Of a stretch of 64,000 bases of DNA, positions 9,061 through 19,155 are shown piece by piece. The translations under genes were made by a program, and so were the position numbers. The stretch spans positions 1 through 64,000 of the forward strand of contig NZ_JAQSDL010000120.1 in NCBI RefSeq assembly GCF_029945895.1, in the 5' to 3' direction. Within the stretch, counting starts at the first letter, position 1; the number at the start of each line of letters is the position of its first letter. The stretch is from Polaromonas sp. Its GTDB lineage: Bacteria > Pseudomonadota > Gammaproteobacteria > Burkholderiales > Burkholderiaceae_C. The notes beneath the pieces were generated by a model that was given only the letters and a program-made list of their open reading frames with translations, did no database searches and had not been told where the DNA came from.

Positions 9061-10239
9061 ATGCTGCTTAGCCTGGCCCAGTGGTTGCAGACCATCTCGC
9101 CGGAATTCGGCTACTTCCGGGTGTTCCAGTACCTGACGTTTCGCGCGGTCATGGCCGCCTTGACTGCCTTGCTGATCGGCCTGATCGCCGGCCCTTATGT
9201 GATTCGCCGTCTGATCAGCCTCAAAATCGGCCAGCCTATTCGCGAATATGCGATGCAGACCCACCTGAGCAAGAGCGGCACTCCGACCATGGGCGGCGTC
9301 CTGATCCTGCTGGCCATCGGCATTTCCACGCTGCTCTGGTTTGACCTGAGCAACCGTTTTGTCTGGATTGTGCTGATCGTCACGCTCGGGTTTGGCGCCA
9401 TCGGCTGGGCCGACGACTGGCGCAAGGTGGTGCACAAGGACCCCGAAGGCATGCGCTCGCGGGAGAAATACTTCTGGCAGTCGGTGATTGGGCTGCTTGC
9501 CGCCCTGTACCTGGTGTTCAGCATTTCGGAAAGTTCCAACCTGCGGGTGCTGGAACTGTTCATGAGCTGGGTGCAGTCCGGTTTTGACGTCAACCTGCCG
9601 CCCAAAGCCGGGTTGCAGCTGCCTTTCTTCAAGGAAATCAGTTACCCGCTCGGCGTGTTTGGTTTTGTGCTGCTCACCTACCTCGTGATTGTCGGCTCCA
9701 GCAATGCCGTGAACCTGACCGACGGTCTGGACGGGCTGGCGATCATGCCGGTCGTGATGGTCGGCTCGGCGCTCGGTGTGTTTGCCTATGTGACGGGCAG
9801 TGCCGTCTACTCAAAGTACCTGTTTTTTCCGCACATCCCGGGTTCGGGGGAGTTGCTGATTTTCTGCTCGGCCATGGCCGGCGCCGGCCTGGCTTTTTTG
9901 TGGTTCAACACCCATCCCGCGCAGGTTTTCATGGGCGACGTGGGCGCGCTGGCGCTGGGCGCCGCGCTGGGAACGATTGCGGTCATCGTGCGCCAGGAAA
10001 TCGTGCTGGCCATCATGGGCGGCATCTTTGTTGTCGAAGCCCTGTCGGTGATGCTGCAGGTGATGTATTTCAAGTACAGCCGCATGCGGTTTGGCGAAGG
10101 CCGGCGCCTGTTCCGTATGGCTCCGTTGCACCATCATTTTGAAAAGAGCGGCTGGAAGGAAACGCAGGTGGTCGTGCGCTTCTGGATCATCACCATGCTG
10201 CTGTGCCTGGTCGGCCTGTCGACCTTGAAACTGCGATGA
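9061..10239 (+). CDS. mraY: Phospho-N-acetylmuramoyl-pentapeptide transferase
   Basis: 392 residues from the ATG at 9061, preceded by AGGAGGCACCCC, which decides the start over an ATG 36 bases upstream. MraY transfers phospho-MurNAc-pentapeptide to undecaprenyl phosphate, making lipid I on the inner face of the membrane. About ten membrane segments are visible. Conserved motifs include the cytoplasmic [10 protein letters not shown], the catalytic [10 protein letters not shown], and the HHHFEKSGW loop near the C terminus. The stop overlaps the ATG of murD. Confidence 0.96.
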   Translation: MLLSLAQWLQTISPEFGYFRVFQYLTFRAVMAALTALLIGLIAGPYVIRRLISLKIGQPIREYAMQTHLSKSGTPTMGGVLILLAIGISTLLWFDLSNRFVWIVLIVTLGFGAIGWADDWRKVVHKDPEGMRSREKYFWQSVIGLLAALYLVFSISESSNLRVLELFMSWVQSGFDVNLPPKAGLQLPFFKEISYPLGVFGFVLLTYLVIVGSSNAVNLTDGLDGLAIMPVVMVGSALGVFAYVTGSAVYSKYLFFPHIPGSGELLIFCSAMAGAGLAFLWFNTHPAQVFMGDVGALALGAALGTIAVIVRQEIVLAIMGGIFVVEALSVMLQVMYFKYSRMRFGEGRRLFRMAPLHHHFEKSGWKETQVVVRFWIITMLLCLVGLSTLKLR

Positions 10240-12149
10240 ACACGAACGAATCCCCGCGTCCCGGCGATGCGCCCGCACAGCCTCCAGCGGAGGTGACGCC
10301 GGCGCATGGACCGGCGGCTGAGCCTGTGCCGGCGCAGGATGCGGCGCCGGCGTTGCCAGCGGAGACGCCCCTGGAGGAGCCGGTGCTCCAGGCCGCGCTG
10401 GAAGACGCGGGTCCGGGCGGTACCAAGGCGTCTGGCAAAGCGGCTGCACGGCCCCTGCCCGAGACCCTGACGGCCGCGCGCGATGCGGCTGAGTTTGTAG
10501 CGCAATTGTTCGCCGATGTGAGTACGCCCGATCAGGCCGCGCCAATCGCTCCCGAGGCCCACGTCCCGCAGCCGGCTGGCGAAACCGTGCAGGAAGGTGC
10601 GGAAGGCGACGCTGCCGCCACCGGGTCATCTGGCCAGGCGCCGGTGTCGGCGCTGCGCGACCTGCATGTCCTCATTCTGGGCCTGGGTGCTTCGGGGCTG
10701 GCCATGGCGCGCTGGTGCGTGCGCCAGGGTGCGCGTGTCACGGTGGCCGATACCCGCGAGACACCGCCCCAACTGGCCAGCTTGCTGGCCGATCTGCCCC
10801 AGGTCGATTTCCGCGCCGGCGCTTTCGGGTCCGGTCTGGTAGAGGGCACTGACATCCGTGCGGTCTTCAAAAGCCCGGGCCTGTCGCCTGCGGTCGTCGA
10901 GCCGGTTTGGCAGGTGGCCCAGGCCACCGGCCTGTGGACTGGCGGGGAACTGGACTTGTTCGCCCGCGCCTTGCATGAGCTGCAGGCCGAACGCGGCTAT
11001 GCCCCCAAGGTGCTGGCGATCACGGGGACGAACGGCAAGACCACCACGACCGCGCTGACCGGCCAGCTGGTGGCCCATGGCGGCAAGACCGTGGCGGTGG
11101 CGGGAAACATCGGTCCCAACCTGCTGGACATGCTGGCCGGGCACCTCGAGGCGGGCAGCCTGCCCGAGGTCTGGGTGCTGGAGCTGTCGAGCTTCCAGCT
11201 CGCCGGCGTGCAGGGGTTTGAGCCCACCGCGGCCGCGGTGTTGAACCTGACGCAGGATCATCTGGACTGGCACGGCAGCATGCAGGCCTACGGCGCGGCC
11301 AAGGCGCGCATCTTTGGCAGCCGGGGCCAACTGGTGCTCAACCGTGATGATCCGGCGGTGATGGCCATGTTGCCAGAACCGGTGCGCCTCAAGCTGCAGA
11401 AGCCGAAGTGGCGCGAGTATGCGAGCTTTGGGCTGGAGGCCCCGCAGCGGCCGGGTGACTATGGCATCGAAACCGTCAATGGCATGGCCTGGCTGGTGCG
11501 TGCTGCCGAGGCCGACGAAACCGTCAAGCGCCGCAAGGACGAAGAAGTGGTGTTGTACATCCAGCGCCTGATGCCGGTCGAGGCCATGCGCCTGCGCGGC
11601 CGCCACAACGCCACCAACGCGCTGGCCGCGCTGGCGCTGGCCGGCACGGCGGGCTGCACCATGGCGTCCATGCTGCACGGCTTGCGTGAATACACCGGCG
11701 AGCCGCACCGCGTGACGCCGGTTGCGGTGGTGCGCGACGTCGAATATTTTGACGACAGCAAAGGCACCAACGTTGGTGCCACCGTGGCGGCGCTGACCGG
11801 CCTGGGCGCCGAACGCAAGCTGGTCCTGATCGCCGGCGGGGAAGGCAAGGGGCAGGATTTTTCTCCGCTGGCCGCACCCGTGCGCCAGCATGCCAGGGCG
11901 GTCGTGCTGATCGGGCGCGATGCGCCACTGATCCGTGCCGCGCTGGAGGGCGCGGGTGTTCCGCTGCTCGATGCCGATTCCATGCAGACCGCCGTGGAAC
12001 TGGCGGCGCGGCAGGCGCAAACCGGTGATGCGGTGCTGATGTCGCCGGCCTGCGCGAGTTTTGACATGTTCGACAACTATGGGCACCGCGCCCAGGTGTT
12101 CTGCGACGCCGTGCAGGCGCTCGCCCAGGACGCGGGGGTGCTGTCATGA
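10236..12149 (+). CDS. murD: UDP-MurNAc-L-Ala:D-Glu ligase with long N-terminal extension
   Basis: 637 residues against a usual 440-500. MurD adds D-Glu to UDP-MurNAc-L-Ala. The recognisable enzyme begins at about residue 140 ([18 protein letters not shown]); the P-loop GTNGKTTTT is near 264-272, and [15 protein letters not shown] is the C-terminal signature. Residues 1-139 are Ala/Pro/Glu-rich, have no hydrophobic segment and look disordered ([18 protein letters not shown]). The ATG at 10236 overlaps the mraY stop in the way typical of this operon, which supports the long form. A start near codon 138 cannot be excluded, but I see no good ribosome binding site there. Confidence 0.92.
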   Translation: MNTNESPRPGDAPAQPPAEVTPAHGPAAEPVPAQDAAPALPAETPLEEPVLQAALEDAGPGGTKASGKAAARPLPETLTAARDAAEFVAQLFADVSTPDQAAPIAPEAHVPQPAGETVQEGAEGDAAATGSSGQAPVSALRDLHVLILGLGASGLAMARWCVRQGARVTVADTRETPPQLASLLADLPQVDFRAGAFGSGLVEGTDIRAVFKSPGLSPAVVEPVWQVAQATGLWTGGELDLFARALHELQAERGYAPKVLAITGTNGKTTTTALTGQLVAHGGKTVAVAGNIGPNLLDMLAGHLEAGSLPEVWVLELSSFQLAGVQGFEPTAAAVLNLTQDHLDWHGSMQAYGAAKARIFGSRGQLVLNRDDPAVMAMLPEPVRLKLQKPKWREYASFGLEAPQRPGDYGIETVNGMAWLVRAAEADETVKRRKDEEVVLYIQRLMPVEAMRLRGRHNATNALAALALAGTAGCTMASMLHGLREYTGEPHRVTPVAVVRDVEYFDDSKGTNVGATVAALTGLGAERKLVLIAGGEGKGQDFSPLAAPVRQHARAVVLIGRDAPLIRAALEGAGVPLLDADSMQTAVELAARQAQTGDAVLMSPACASFDMFDNYGHRAQVFCDAVQALAQDAGVLS

Positions 12150-13399
12150 CGGTGGCCGCCCGTCTTTCCGGCTGGTTCTCCAGCCTCGGCGGGGCCGCGC
12201 CCGAGGGCTTGCCAGTCCGGCTGGGCGGCCAGCGCCGCTCGCGTTCCGAGTCGGCGCCGGTACGCATGTCGGGGGTGGACCAGGCGCTGATCTGGGTCAC
12301 GGTGGCGCTGCTGGTCTGGGGCCTGGTCATGGTGTACTCCGCGTCCATCGCCATGCCGGACAACCCGAAGTTCGCGCGTTATGCCCACACCCACTTCCTG
12401 CTGCGCCATGCGCTGTCGCTGGGGGTGGCTTTTGCGGTTGCCCTGCTGACCTTCCAGGTGCCGGTCTCGACCTGGGAAAAAATCGCTCCCTGGCTGTTTG
12501 TGGCCTCGCTGGTGCTGCTGATGCTGGTGCTGATTCCGTTCATCGGCAAGGGTGTCAATGGCGCACGCCGCTGGATCTCGCTGGGTTTCATGAACTTCCA
12601 GCCCTCGGAGCTCGCGAAGTTTGCCGTGCTGCTGTACGCCGCCGACTACATGGTGCGCAAGATGGAGGTCAAGGAGCGCTTTTTCCGCGCCGTCATGCCG
12701 ATGGCCGTTGCCATTGGCATTGTGGGACTGTTGTTGCTGGCCGAACCGGACATGGGCGCCTTCATGGTCATCTCCGTGATCGCCATGGGCATTCTTTTCC
12801 TGGGTGGTGTCAATGCCCGCATGTTTTTTGTCATTGCCACCGTGGTGGTGATCGCCTTTGCCCTGATGGTGATGCTCAGCGACTGGCGACGTGAGCGGAT
12901 TTTTGCCTATCTCGATCCCTGGAGCGACAAGTATTCGATGGGCAAGGGTTACCAGCTCTCGCACTCGCTGATCGCCTTTGGGCGCGGTGAGATTTTTGGC
13001 GTGGGCCTGGGCGGCAGCATCGAGAAACTGCACTGGCTGCCGGAAGCGCATACCGACTTCCTGCTGGCCGTGATCGGCGAGGAGTTCGGCTTCCTCGGCG
13101 TCTTGTGTGTCATCGGCGCCTTCATGTGGATGACTCGCCGCATCATGCACATCGGCCGCCAGTCGATTGCGCTGGACCGCCTGTTTGCCGGACTGGTCGC
13201 GCAGGGTGTGGGCATCTGGATCGGCTTCCAGGCCTTCATCAACATGGGCGTGAACCTCGGCGCCTTGCCGACCAAGGGCCTGACCCTGCCGCTGATGAGT
13301 TACGGCGGCTCGGCGATCCTGATGAACCTCATCTCCCTCGCCGTGGTGTTACGGATCGACTACGAAAATCGACTGCTGATGCGCGGAGGGCGACCATGA
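12146..13399 (+). CDS. ftsW: Septal peptidoglycan polymerase FtsW
   Basis: 417 residues, SEDS family. FtsW polymerises lipid II at the septum together with FtsI. A hydrophilic N-terminal tail of about 45 residues is followed by some ten membrane segments. Family signatures are visible: [18 protein letters not shown], the DMGAFMV region, [14 protein letters not shown] and [11 protein letters not shown]. It overlaps murD by four bases. A 109-base gap follows before murG, containing a CCCCAT-CTTG-ATGGGG hairpin at 13416-13431. Confidence 0.95.
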   Translation: MTVAARLSGWFSSLGGAAPEGLPVRLGGQRRSRSESAPVRMSGVDQALIWVTVALLVWGLVMVYSASIAMPDNPKFARYAHTHFLLRHALSLGVAFAVALLTFQVPVSTWEKIAPWLFVASLVLLMLVLIPFIGKGVNGARRWISLGFMNFQPSELAKFAVLLYAADYMVRKMEVKERFFRAVMPMAVAIGIVGLLLLAEPDMGAFMVISVIAMGILFLGGVNARMFFVIATVVVIAFALMVMLSDWRRERIFAYLDPWSDKYSMGKGYQLSHSLIAFGRGEIFGVGLGGSIEKLHWLPEAHTDFLLAVIGEEFGFLGVLCVIGAFMWMTRRIMHIGRQSIALDRLFAGLVAQGVGIWIGFQAFINMGVNLGALPTKGLTLPLMSYGGSAILMNLISLAVVLRIDYENRLLMRGGRP

Positions 13400-13508
13400 G
13401 CTACCTGACGAGGGGCCCCATCTTGATGGGGATCGACAGTAAAGCGAATGGGATGCGTTGCCGACGCCTGTCCGCGCGGGTTTCGCAACTTTGTCGGAGG
13501 CAACCGGC

Positions 13509-14585
13509 ATGAGCAAATGCGCGCTCGTCATGGCTGGTGGCACCGGTGGCCACATCTTCCCGGGCCTGGCCGTGGCCGAGGCGCTGCGTGAGCGTGGCTG
13601 GCGTGTGCACTGGCTGGGCGGCAGGGGTACAGCCGACCATCCCAGCATGGAGAGCCAGCTCGTGCCGCCGCGCGGTTTTCCCTTTGAGAGCATTGAGTTT
13701 TCGGGTGTGCGCGGCAAGGGCGTGGCCACGCTGGCCTTGCTGCCGCTGCGCCTGCTCAAGGCCTTCTGGCAAAGCATGGCCGTCGTGCGCCGCGTCAGAC
13801 CCGACGTGGTCGTGGGGCTGGGCGGCTACATCGCCTTTCCGGCAGGCCTGATGAGTGTGCTGCTGGGCAAACCGTTGGTGCTGCATGAGCAAAACTCGGT
13901 CGCCGGGCTCGTCAACAAGGTGCTGGCGGGTGTGGCCGACCGGGTCTTCACCGCTTTCCCGGGCGTGCTGAAAAAAGCGACCTGGGTCGGCAACCCCCTG
14001 CGCCCGGCCTTCACCCAGCAGCCCGACCCGGCGGCCCGGTTTGCCGGCCGCAGCGGGCCTTTGAGATTGCTGGTGGTCGGCGGCAGTCTGGGCGCGCAAG
14101 CGCTGAACCGCATCGTTCCGCAAGCCCTGGCCCTGATTCCCGAGGCGCAGCGTCCCCAGGTCATTCACCAGAGCGGCGCCAGGCAAATCGAGGCGCTGCG
14201 CGACAACTACCGCGCCGCCGGCGTGCAGGCCGAACTCACCCCCTTCATCAACGACACGGCCCGTGCTTTCGCCGAGGCCGACCTGGTGGTCTGCCGCGCC
14301 GGTGCCAGCACCGTCACTGAAATTGCGGCCATCGGCGCCGCGGCACTGTTCGTGCCGTTTCCGGCTGCGGTGGACGATCACCAGACCAGCAACGCCGCCT
14401 TTCTCGTGGACAACGGCGGCGGCTGGCTGGTGCAGCAGCGTGACCTGACACCCGGATTTCTGGCAGACATGCTACAAAAAACAGAGCGGCCAGCGCTTTT
14501 GCAGCGGGCGCTACAGGCCAAAAAGATGCAAAAAACAGATGCCACCGCCAACGTGGTGGCCGCCTGCGAGGAGCTGGCGACATGA
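13509..14585 (+). CDS. murG: UDP-GlcNAc:lipid I N-acetylglucosaminyltransferase
   Basis: 358 residues from the ATG at 13509, 109 bases after ftsW; this start directly precedes the conserved N-terminal strand. MurG makes lipid II at the inner membrane face. The glycine-rich [16 protein letters not shown] (about residues 8-23), GFGGY-like [12 protein letters not shown], and the donor-binding [11 protein letters not shown] are present. The C terminus is odd: about residues 322-340 ([20 protein letters not shown]) are encoded by an AT-rich dispersed repeat (14471-14526). It overlaps murC by four bases. Confidence 0.94.
   Translation: MSKCALVMAGGTGGHIFPGLAVAEALRERGWRVHWLGGRGTADHPSMESQLVPPRGFPFESIEFSGVRGKGVATLALLPLRLLKAFWQSMAVVRRVRPDVVVGLGGYIAFPAGLMSVLLGKPLVLHEQNSVAGLVNKVLAGVADRVFTAFPGVLKKATWVGNPLRPAFTQQPDPAARFAGRSGPLRLLVVGGSLGAQALNRIVPQALALIPEAQRPQVIHQSGARQIEALRDNYRAAGVQAELTPFINDTARAFAEADLVVCRAGASTVTEIAAIGAAALFVPFPAAVDDHQTSNAAFLVDNGGGWLVQQRDLTPGFLADMLQKTERPALLQRALQAKKMQKTDATANVVAACEELAT
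14471..14526 (-). repeat. AT-rich dispersed repeat (family B) inside murG
   Basis: Begins GCTACAAAAAACAGAGC and ends GCGCTACAGGCCAAAAAG. Its left half is identical over 17 bases to the copy inside aroE. The unit pattern, read this way, is GCTAY-A/T-rich-RGC, then a GCGC-type core, then GGCT-GAGGCC-AAA. Here the unit encodes part of the MurG C terminus. Confidence 0.7.
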
Positions 14586-16015
14586 AACACGCGATCAAAC
14601 ACATTCACTTCATCGGCCTGGGTGGCTCCGGCATGTCCGGCATTGCCGAGGTTCTGCACAACCTCGGTTACGTGATCTCCGGCTCCGACCTGTCGGACAG
14701 TGCCACCTTGCGACGTCTGGCCGGGCTAGGCATCCAGACCTTTGTCGGGCATGCCGCAGAAAACCTGGCCAGCGTGGATGCGGTGGTCACCTCCACGGCG
14801 GTGAAGCCCGACAACCCGGAGGTGCTGGCGGCGCGCGAAAAACGCATTCCGGTGGTGCCGCGTGCGCTGATGCTGGCCGAGCTGATGCGCCTGAAGCAGG
14901 GCATTGCGATCGCCGGCACACATGGCAAGACCACCACCACCAGCCTGGTCGCCAGCGTGCTGGCCGAAGGCGGGCTGGATCCGACCTTTGTGATCGGCGG
15001 CCGGCTCAACAGCGCCGGTGCCAATGCCCGGCTGGGTTCGGGCGACTACATCGTGGTCGAGGCCGACGAATCGGACGCCTCCTTTCTGAACCTGTTGCCC
15101 GTGATGGCGGTGGTGACCAACATCGATGCCGACCACATGGAGACCTATGGCCACGACTTCGGCAACCTGAAGAAGGCCTTCATCGATTTTCTGCACCGCA
15201 TGCCGTTTTACGGCACGGCGATCCTGTGCACCGACGATGCGGCCGTGCGAGAGATCGTGCCGCAGATGTCCTGCCCGATCACCAGCTACGGCTTTGGTGA
15301 AGACGCCCAGGTGCGCGCGGTGAACGTGAAAGCCGTCGGCGGGCAGATGCACTTCACGGTGCAGCGGCGCAACGGCGTGACGCTGCCCGACCTGCCGGTG
15401 GTGCTCAACCTTCCCGGCGAGCACAACGTGCTCAATGCCCTGTCGGCCATCGCCATCGCGGTGGAACTCAACATCCCCGACGCCGCAGTGCAGAAGGCAC
15501 TGGCCGAATTCAAGGGCGTGGGCCGGCGCTTCCAGCATTACGGCGATGTGCCGGCACCTGCCGGCGGCAGTTTCACCGTGATTGATGACTACGGCCACCA
15601 CCCGGTCGAGATGGCCGCCACGCTGGCGGCAGCACGCGGCGCCTACCCGGGCCGGCGCCTGGTGCTGGCTTTCCAGCCGCACCGCTTCACCCGCACGCGT
15701 GACTGCTTCGAAGACTTTGTGAAAGTCATCGCCCAGGCCGACAGTGTGCTGCTGTCCGAGGTCTACGCCGCCGGCGAGGCGCCGATTGTGGCGGCCGATG
15801 GCCGTTCGCTGGCGCGCGCACTGCGGGTGGCCGGCAAGGTCGAGCCGGTGTTTGTTGACGACATCGAGGCCATGCCGCAGGCGATTGCCGACAACGCCCT
15901 GGATGGCGACGTGGTGCTGTGTATGGGGGCCGGCACGATTGGCGCGGTGCCCGGCAAGGTGGTCGATTTGCTACAGAAAAAAGAGCGTTCTGCGCAGGAA
16001 GGACAAGGGCTGTGA
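14582..16015 (+). CDS. murC: UDP-N-acetylmuramate:L-alanine ligase
   Basis: 477 residues. MurC adds L-Ala to UDP-MurNAc, the first ATP-dependent stem-peptide step. The N-terminal Rossmann motif [14 protein letters not shown], the P-loop GTHGKTTTT (about 111-119) and [10 protein letters not shown] are visible. The last ~15 residues ([15 protein letters not shown]) and the stop codon are formed by a dispersed AT-rich repeat. Start ATG overlaps murG; stop TGA overlaps the GTG of ddl. Confidence 0.95.
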   Translation: MKHAIKHIHFIGLGGSGMSGIAEVLHNLGYVISGSDLSDSATLRRLAGLGIQTFVGHAAENLASVDAVVTSTAVKPDNPEVLAAREKRIPVVPRALMLAELMRLKQGIAIAGTHGKTTTTSLVASVLAEGGLDPTFVIGGRLNSAGANARLGSGDYIVVEADESDASFLNLLPVMAVVTNIDADHMETYGHDFGNLKKAFIDFLHRMPFYGTAILCTDDAAVREIVPQMSCPITSYGFGEDAQVRAVNVKAVGGQMHFTVQRRNGVTLPDLPVVLNLPGEHNVLNALSAIAIAVELNIPDAAVQKALAEFKGVGRRFQHYGDVPAPAGGSFTVIDDYGHHPVEMAATLAAARGAYPGRRLVLAFQPHRFTRTRDCFEDFVKVIAQADSVLLSEVYAAGEAPIVAADGRSLARALRVAGKVEPVFVDDIEAMPQAIADNALDGDVVLCMGAGTIGAVPGKVVDLLQKKERSAQEGQGL

Positions 16016-16024
16016 GCCTGAAAG
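15970..16024 (-). repeat. AT-rich dispersed repeat (family B) across murC/ddl junction
   Basis: GCTACAGAAAAAAGAGC, then TGCGCAGGAAGGACAAGGGC, then TGTGAGCCTGAAAG. It follows the family pattern closely. It supplies the murC C terminus, the murC stop and the ddl GTG start, because GTGA lies in the part of the unit that reads GAGGCC-AAA elsewhere. Confidence 0.7.
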
Positions 16025-16989
16025 ACTCTTCATTTGGCAAGGTGGCGGTGCTGCTGGGCGGGCACTCGGCCGAGCGCGAGGTGTCGCTGATGTCGGGCCG
16101 CGGAGTGATGGAGGCGCTGCGTTCGCGCGGCGTGGATGCGCACGCCTTCGACCCGGCAGAGCGCGAGCTCGGCGAGCTCAAACGCGAGAACTTTGACCGC
16201 TGCTTCATTGCCTTGCATGGGCGGTTTGGCGAAGACGGCACGGTTCAGGGCGCGCTTGAACTGATGGGAATCCCCTACACCGGCTCAGGCGTGATGGCGT
16301 CGAGCATCGCCATCGACAAGGTCATGACCAAGCGCATCTGGCTGGCCGAGGGCCTGGCAACCCCGAAATACCTGTTGCTGCGGCGGGGCGCCTTTGAGCG
16401 TCGGCAGGTGATTGCGGTCCCCGACGACCTGGGTTTGCCGCTGATCGTCAAGCCGGCGCGCGAGGGTTCTTCCATCGGCGTGGTCAAGGTGGCCGGTTAT
16501 TCCGGCATGGTCGATGCGGTGGAACAGGCGGCGCAAATGGATGCCGACGTGTTGTGCGAGCAGTTCATCAGTGGTGATGAGGTGACTTGTCCGGTGCTGG
16601 GCACCGGGGACAATGCGCGGGCCCTGCCGGTGATCCGCATTGTGGCGCCCGAGGGCAACTACGACTACCAGAACAAGTACTTCACCGACACCACGCAGTA
16701 CCTGGTGCCCTGCGGGCTGCCGGCGGGCGAGGAAGCGGCGATCCAGGCGCTGGTGCTCAAGGCCTACCGCCTGCTGGGCTGCCGCGGCTGGGGCCGCCTT
16801 GATGTGATGATCGACGGCAAAACCCGCCAGCCCTACCTGCTGGAGATCAACACCTCGCCCGGCATGACCGGCCATTCGCTGGTGCCGATGTCGGCGCGCG
16901 CCGCGGGCATCAGTTATGAAGACCTCTGCCTGGACGTGCTGCGTACGGCCAGCCTGGACAACCCGAGAACGCAGGGAGGCGCTGCGTGA
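16012..16989 (+). CDS. ddl: D-alanine--D-alanine ligase
   Basis: 325 residues from the GTG at 16012, inside a GTGA overlap with murC. A longer in-frame extension into murC is possible but unlikely. Ddl makes the D-Ala-D-Ala dipeptide used by MurF. It is an ATP-grasp enzyme: [14 protein letters not shown] near the N terminus, [26 protein letters not shown], and the metal-binding [17 protein letters not shown] at the end. The neighbours and length are standard. Confidence 0.95.
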   Translation: MSLKDSSFGKVAVLLGGHSAEREVSLMSGRGVMEALRSRGVDAHAFDPAERELGELKRENFDRCFIALHGRFGEDGTVQGALELMGIPYTGSGVMASSIAIDKVMTKRIWLAEGLATPKYLLLRRGAFERRQVIAVPDDLGLPLIVKPAREGSSIGVVKVAGYSGMVDAVEQAAQMDADVLCEQFISGDEVTCPVLGTGDNARALPVIRIVAPEGNYDYQNKYFTDTTQYLVPCGLPAGEEAAIQALVLKAYRLLGCRGWGRLDVMIDGKTRQPYLLEINTSPGMTGHSLVPMSARAAGISYEDLCLDVLRTASLDNPRTQGGAA

Positions 16990-17777
16990 GCCAAACCCTG
17001 CCTGTCCCGCTGGACGTCAAGCTCATGAACACCACTTCGCTGGTGCTGGGGCTGGCGTTTGCGGGCATGCTGGTGACCTTCGGGGTGTCGTGGCTGCTGC
17101 AGCAGAACCTGTTTCGCCTCACCGCCATCCGGGTCGGCGGTGACCTCGGTCACAACAATGCAGTCACGCTGCGCGCCAATGTCGTGCCCAAGCTGACGGG
17201 AAATTTTTTCACCGCCGATCTGGTCCGCACGCAAGCGGCGTTCGAGAGTGTCCCCTGGGTGCGCAAGGCGGTGGTGCAACGCGAGTTTCCCAACCGGCTG
17301 CGGGTGGTGTTGCAAGAACACCAGGCGATTGCCTTCTGGGGCCTGGAGGGTGATGCCCGCCTGGTCAACAGCTACGGCGAGGTGTTCGAGGCCAACCAGG
17401 GCGACGTCGAGGCCGAGGATCTGCCGCTGCTCAGCGGACCGCAGGGCCAGGCTGCGCTGGTTCTGGCGGGTTACCGCCGGTTGGCCCCGGTGTTCAAAAA
17501 AATGGACGCCCGGCTGGAGCTGCTGGAGCTGACGGCCCGCGGCAGCTGGCGGGCCAGGCTCGAGGACGGCGTGGTCATCGAGCTGGGGCTGGGCTCCCCC
17601 GACGAGATCCACAGCCGTGCCGAGCGATTCGCCGCCACGCTGACACAGGTGTCCAGCAGGTTCGGCCGCAACCTCGAGTCGGCCGACCTGCGTTACAGCA
17701 ACGGGTATGCACTCAAGCTCCGAGGCGTCACCACCACGGTGTTGGGCGGCAAAGAGGACAGGAAAGCAAAAAGGTAA
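16986..17777 (+). CDS. ftsQ: Cell division protein FtsQ
   Basis: 263 residues, GTG start overlapping the ddl stop. FtsQ is a bitopic divisome scaffold that binds FtsB/FtsL in the periplasm. One membrane segment lies at about residues 15-38, followed by a POTRA domain starting near LTAIRVGG and a beta domain with [17 protein letters not shown]. The basic tail ends GKEDRKAKR. ftsA begins four bases after the stop. Confidence 0.94.
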   Translation: MSQTLPVPLDVKLMNTTSLVLGLAFAGMLVTFGVSWLLQQNLFRLTAIRVGGDLGHNNAVTLRANVVPKLTGNFFTADLVRTQAAFESVPWVRKAVVQREFPNRLRVVLQEHQAIAFWGLEGDARLVNSYGEVFEANQGDVEAEDLPLLSGPQGQAALVLAGYRRLAPVFKKMDARLELLELTARGSWRARLEDGVVIELGLGSPDEIHSRAERFAATLTQVSSRFGRNLESADLRYSNGYALKLRGVTTTVLGGKEDRKAKR

Positions 17778-17781
17778 AGAT

Positions 17782-19011
17782 ATGGCGAAAGAATACAAAG
17801 ATCTCGTGGTGGGGCTGGACATCGGGACCAGCAAGGTCATGGCGGTGGTGGCCGAGGTCCTGCCCGGCGGCGAGCTCAAGCTCGCCGGGCTGGGCATCGC
17901 CTACAGCAACGGACTCAAACGCGGCGTGGTGGTCAACATCGACGCCACGGTGCAGAGCATCCAGCAGGCGCTCAAGGAAGCCGAACTGATGGCCGACTGC
18001 AAGATCGCGCGGGTTTACACCGGCATCACCGGCAGCCACATCCGCGGCATCAACTCCAGCGGCATGGTGGCGGTCAAGGACAAGGAAGTGACGCAGGCTG
18101 ACGTGGCCCGCGTCATCGAGACCGCGAAGGCCATCAACATCTCCACCGACCAGCGCCTGCTGCTGGTCGAGCCGCAGGAGTTTGTCATCGACGGTCAGGA
18201 CGTGCGTGAACCTATCGGCATGAGCGGCATCCGGCTGGAGGCCAAGGTGCACATCGTCACGGGCGCGCAAAGCGCGGCTGAAAACATCATCAAGTGTGTG
18301 CGGCGCTGCGGCCTCGAAGTGGACCAGCTGATGCTCAACCCGCTGGCCTCCAGCTTGTCGGTGCTCAGCCGTGATGAGCAGGAGCTCGGCGTGGCGCTGG
18401 TCGACATCGGCGCGGGCACCACCGACGTGGCGATTTTCACCGGTGGCGCGATCCGCCACACGGCGGTGATTCCGATTGCCGGCGACCTGATCACCAGTGA
18501 CATCGCCATGGCGCTGCGCACCCCGACCAAGGACGCGGAAGACATCAAGGTCGAAAGCGGCTTCGCCAAACAGCTGCTGGCCGACCCGGACCAGCAGGTG
18601 GAGGTGCCGGGCCTGGGCGACCGCGGTCCGCGCATGCTGTCCAAACAGGCGCTGGCCGGCGTGATCGAGCCGCGCATCGAGGAAATTTTCTCGCTGGTGC
18701 AGCAGGTCATCCGCGAGTCGGGTTACGAGGAGGTGCTGTCGTCCGGCATCGTCATCACCGGCGGCAGCGCGGTCATGCCAGGCATGGTCGAACTCGGTGA
18801 AGACATTTTTCTCAAGCCGGTGCGGCGCGGCATCCCGCGCTATTCCAGCGCGCTGGCGGACATGGTGGCCCAGCCGCGTGCCGCCACCGTCATGGGGCTG
18901 CTTGAGGAAGCCCGGCTGGCACGCATGCGCGGGCACCGGGTCGCGCAGAAGGCGGGCAGTGTTCACAACGCTTTTGGCCGGGTCAAGGACTGGCTGGTGG
19001 GGAACTTCTGA
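17782..19011 (+). CDS. ftsA: Cell division protein FtsA
   Basis: 409 residues from the ATG at 17782. An in-frame upstream extension runs into ftsQ and is rejected because the conserved protein begins KDLVVGLDIGTSKV. FtsA is an actin-like ATPase that anchors FtsZ to the membrane. Phosphate-binding motifs DIGTSKVMAVV and DIGAGTTDVAIF, and the adenosine motif GIVITGGSAVMPG, are visible. The C-terminal amphipathic membrane-targeting helix (FGRVKDWLVGNF) is intact. Confidence 0.96.
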   Translation: MAKEYKDLVVGLDIGTSKVMAVVAEVLPGGELKLAGLGIAYSNGLKRGVVVNIDATVQSIQQALKEAELMADCKIARVYTGITGSHIRGINSSGMVAVKDKEVTQADVARVIETAKAINISTDQRLLLVEPQEFVIDGQDVREPIGMSGIRLEAKVHIVTGAQSAAENIIKCVRRCGLEVDQLMLNPLASSLSVLSRDEQELGVALVDIGAGTTDVAIFTGGAIRHTAVIPIAGDLITSDIAMALRTPTKDAEDIKVESGFAKQLLADPDQQVEVPGLGDRGPRMLSKQALAGVIEPRIEEIFSLVQQVIRESGYEEVLSSGIVITGGSAVMPGMVELGEDIFLKPVRRGIPRYSSALADMVAQPRAATVMGLLEEARLARMRGHRVAQKAGSVHNAFGRVKDWLVGNF

Positions 19012-19155
19012 TGAAAAAATTTACGGCTTTTATCTGGCGGAGTCCGCGTTGCAGCCACTCGGGGGGCGCCGATCCCCCTGCGTGAGGGCTCTTGCTCCTG
19101 AAAAGAAACGAATAAAAAATTTTTGGCAACTGCAACATATGGATAGGAGGCTCAC
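19012..19155 (+). other. ftsA-ftsZ intergenic gap
   Basis: The 144-base gap has an AT-rich start (ATGAAAAAATTTACGGC), then a GC-rich stretch (19060-19085) that may be a decayed family A repeat, then AACGAATAAAAAATTTTTGG, and finally a strong AGGAGG at about 19146-19151 for ftsZ. The AT-rich part could hold an ftsZ promoter; I cannot assign one firmly. Confidence 0.35.

Noticed and set aside
7597..9435. 612-codon minus-strand frame opposite murF and mraY
   Set aside because: Antisense shadow of two conserved genes; composition rich in His/Arg/Gln as expected of shadows.
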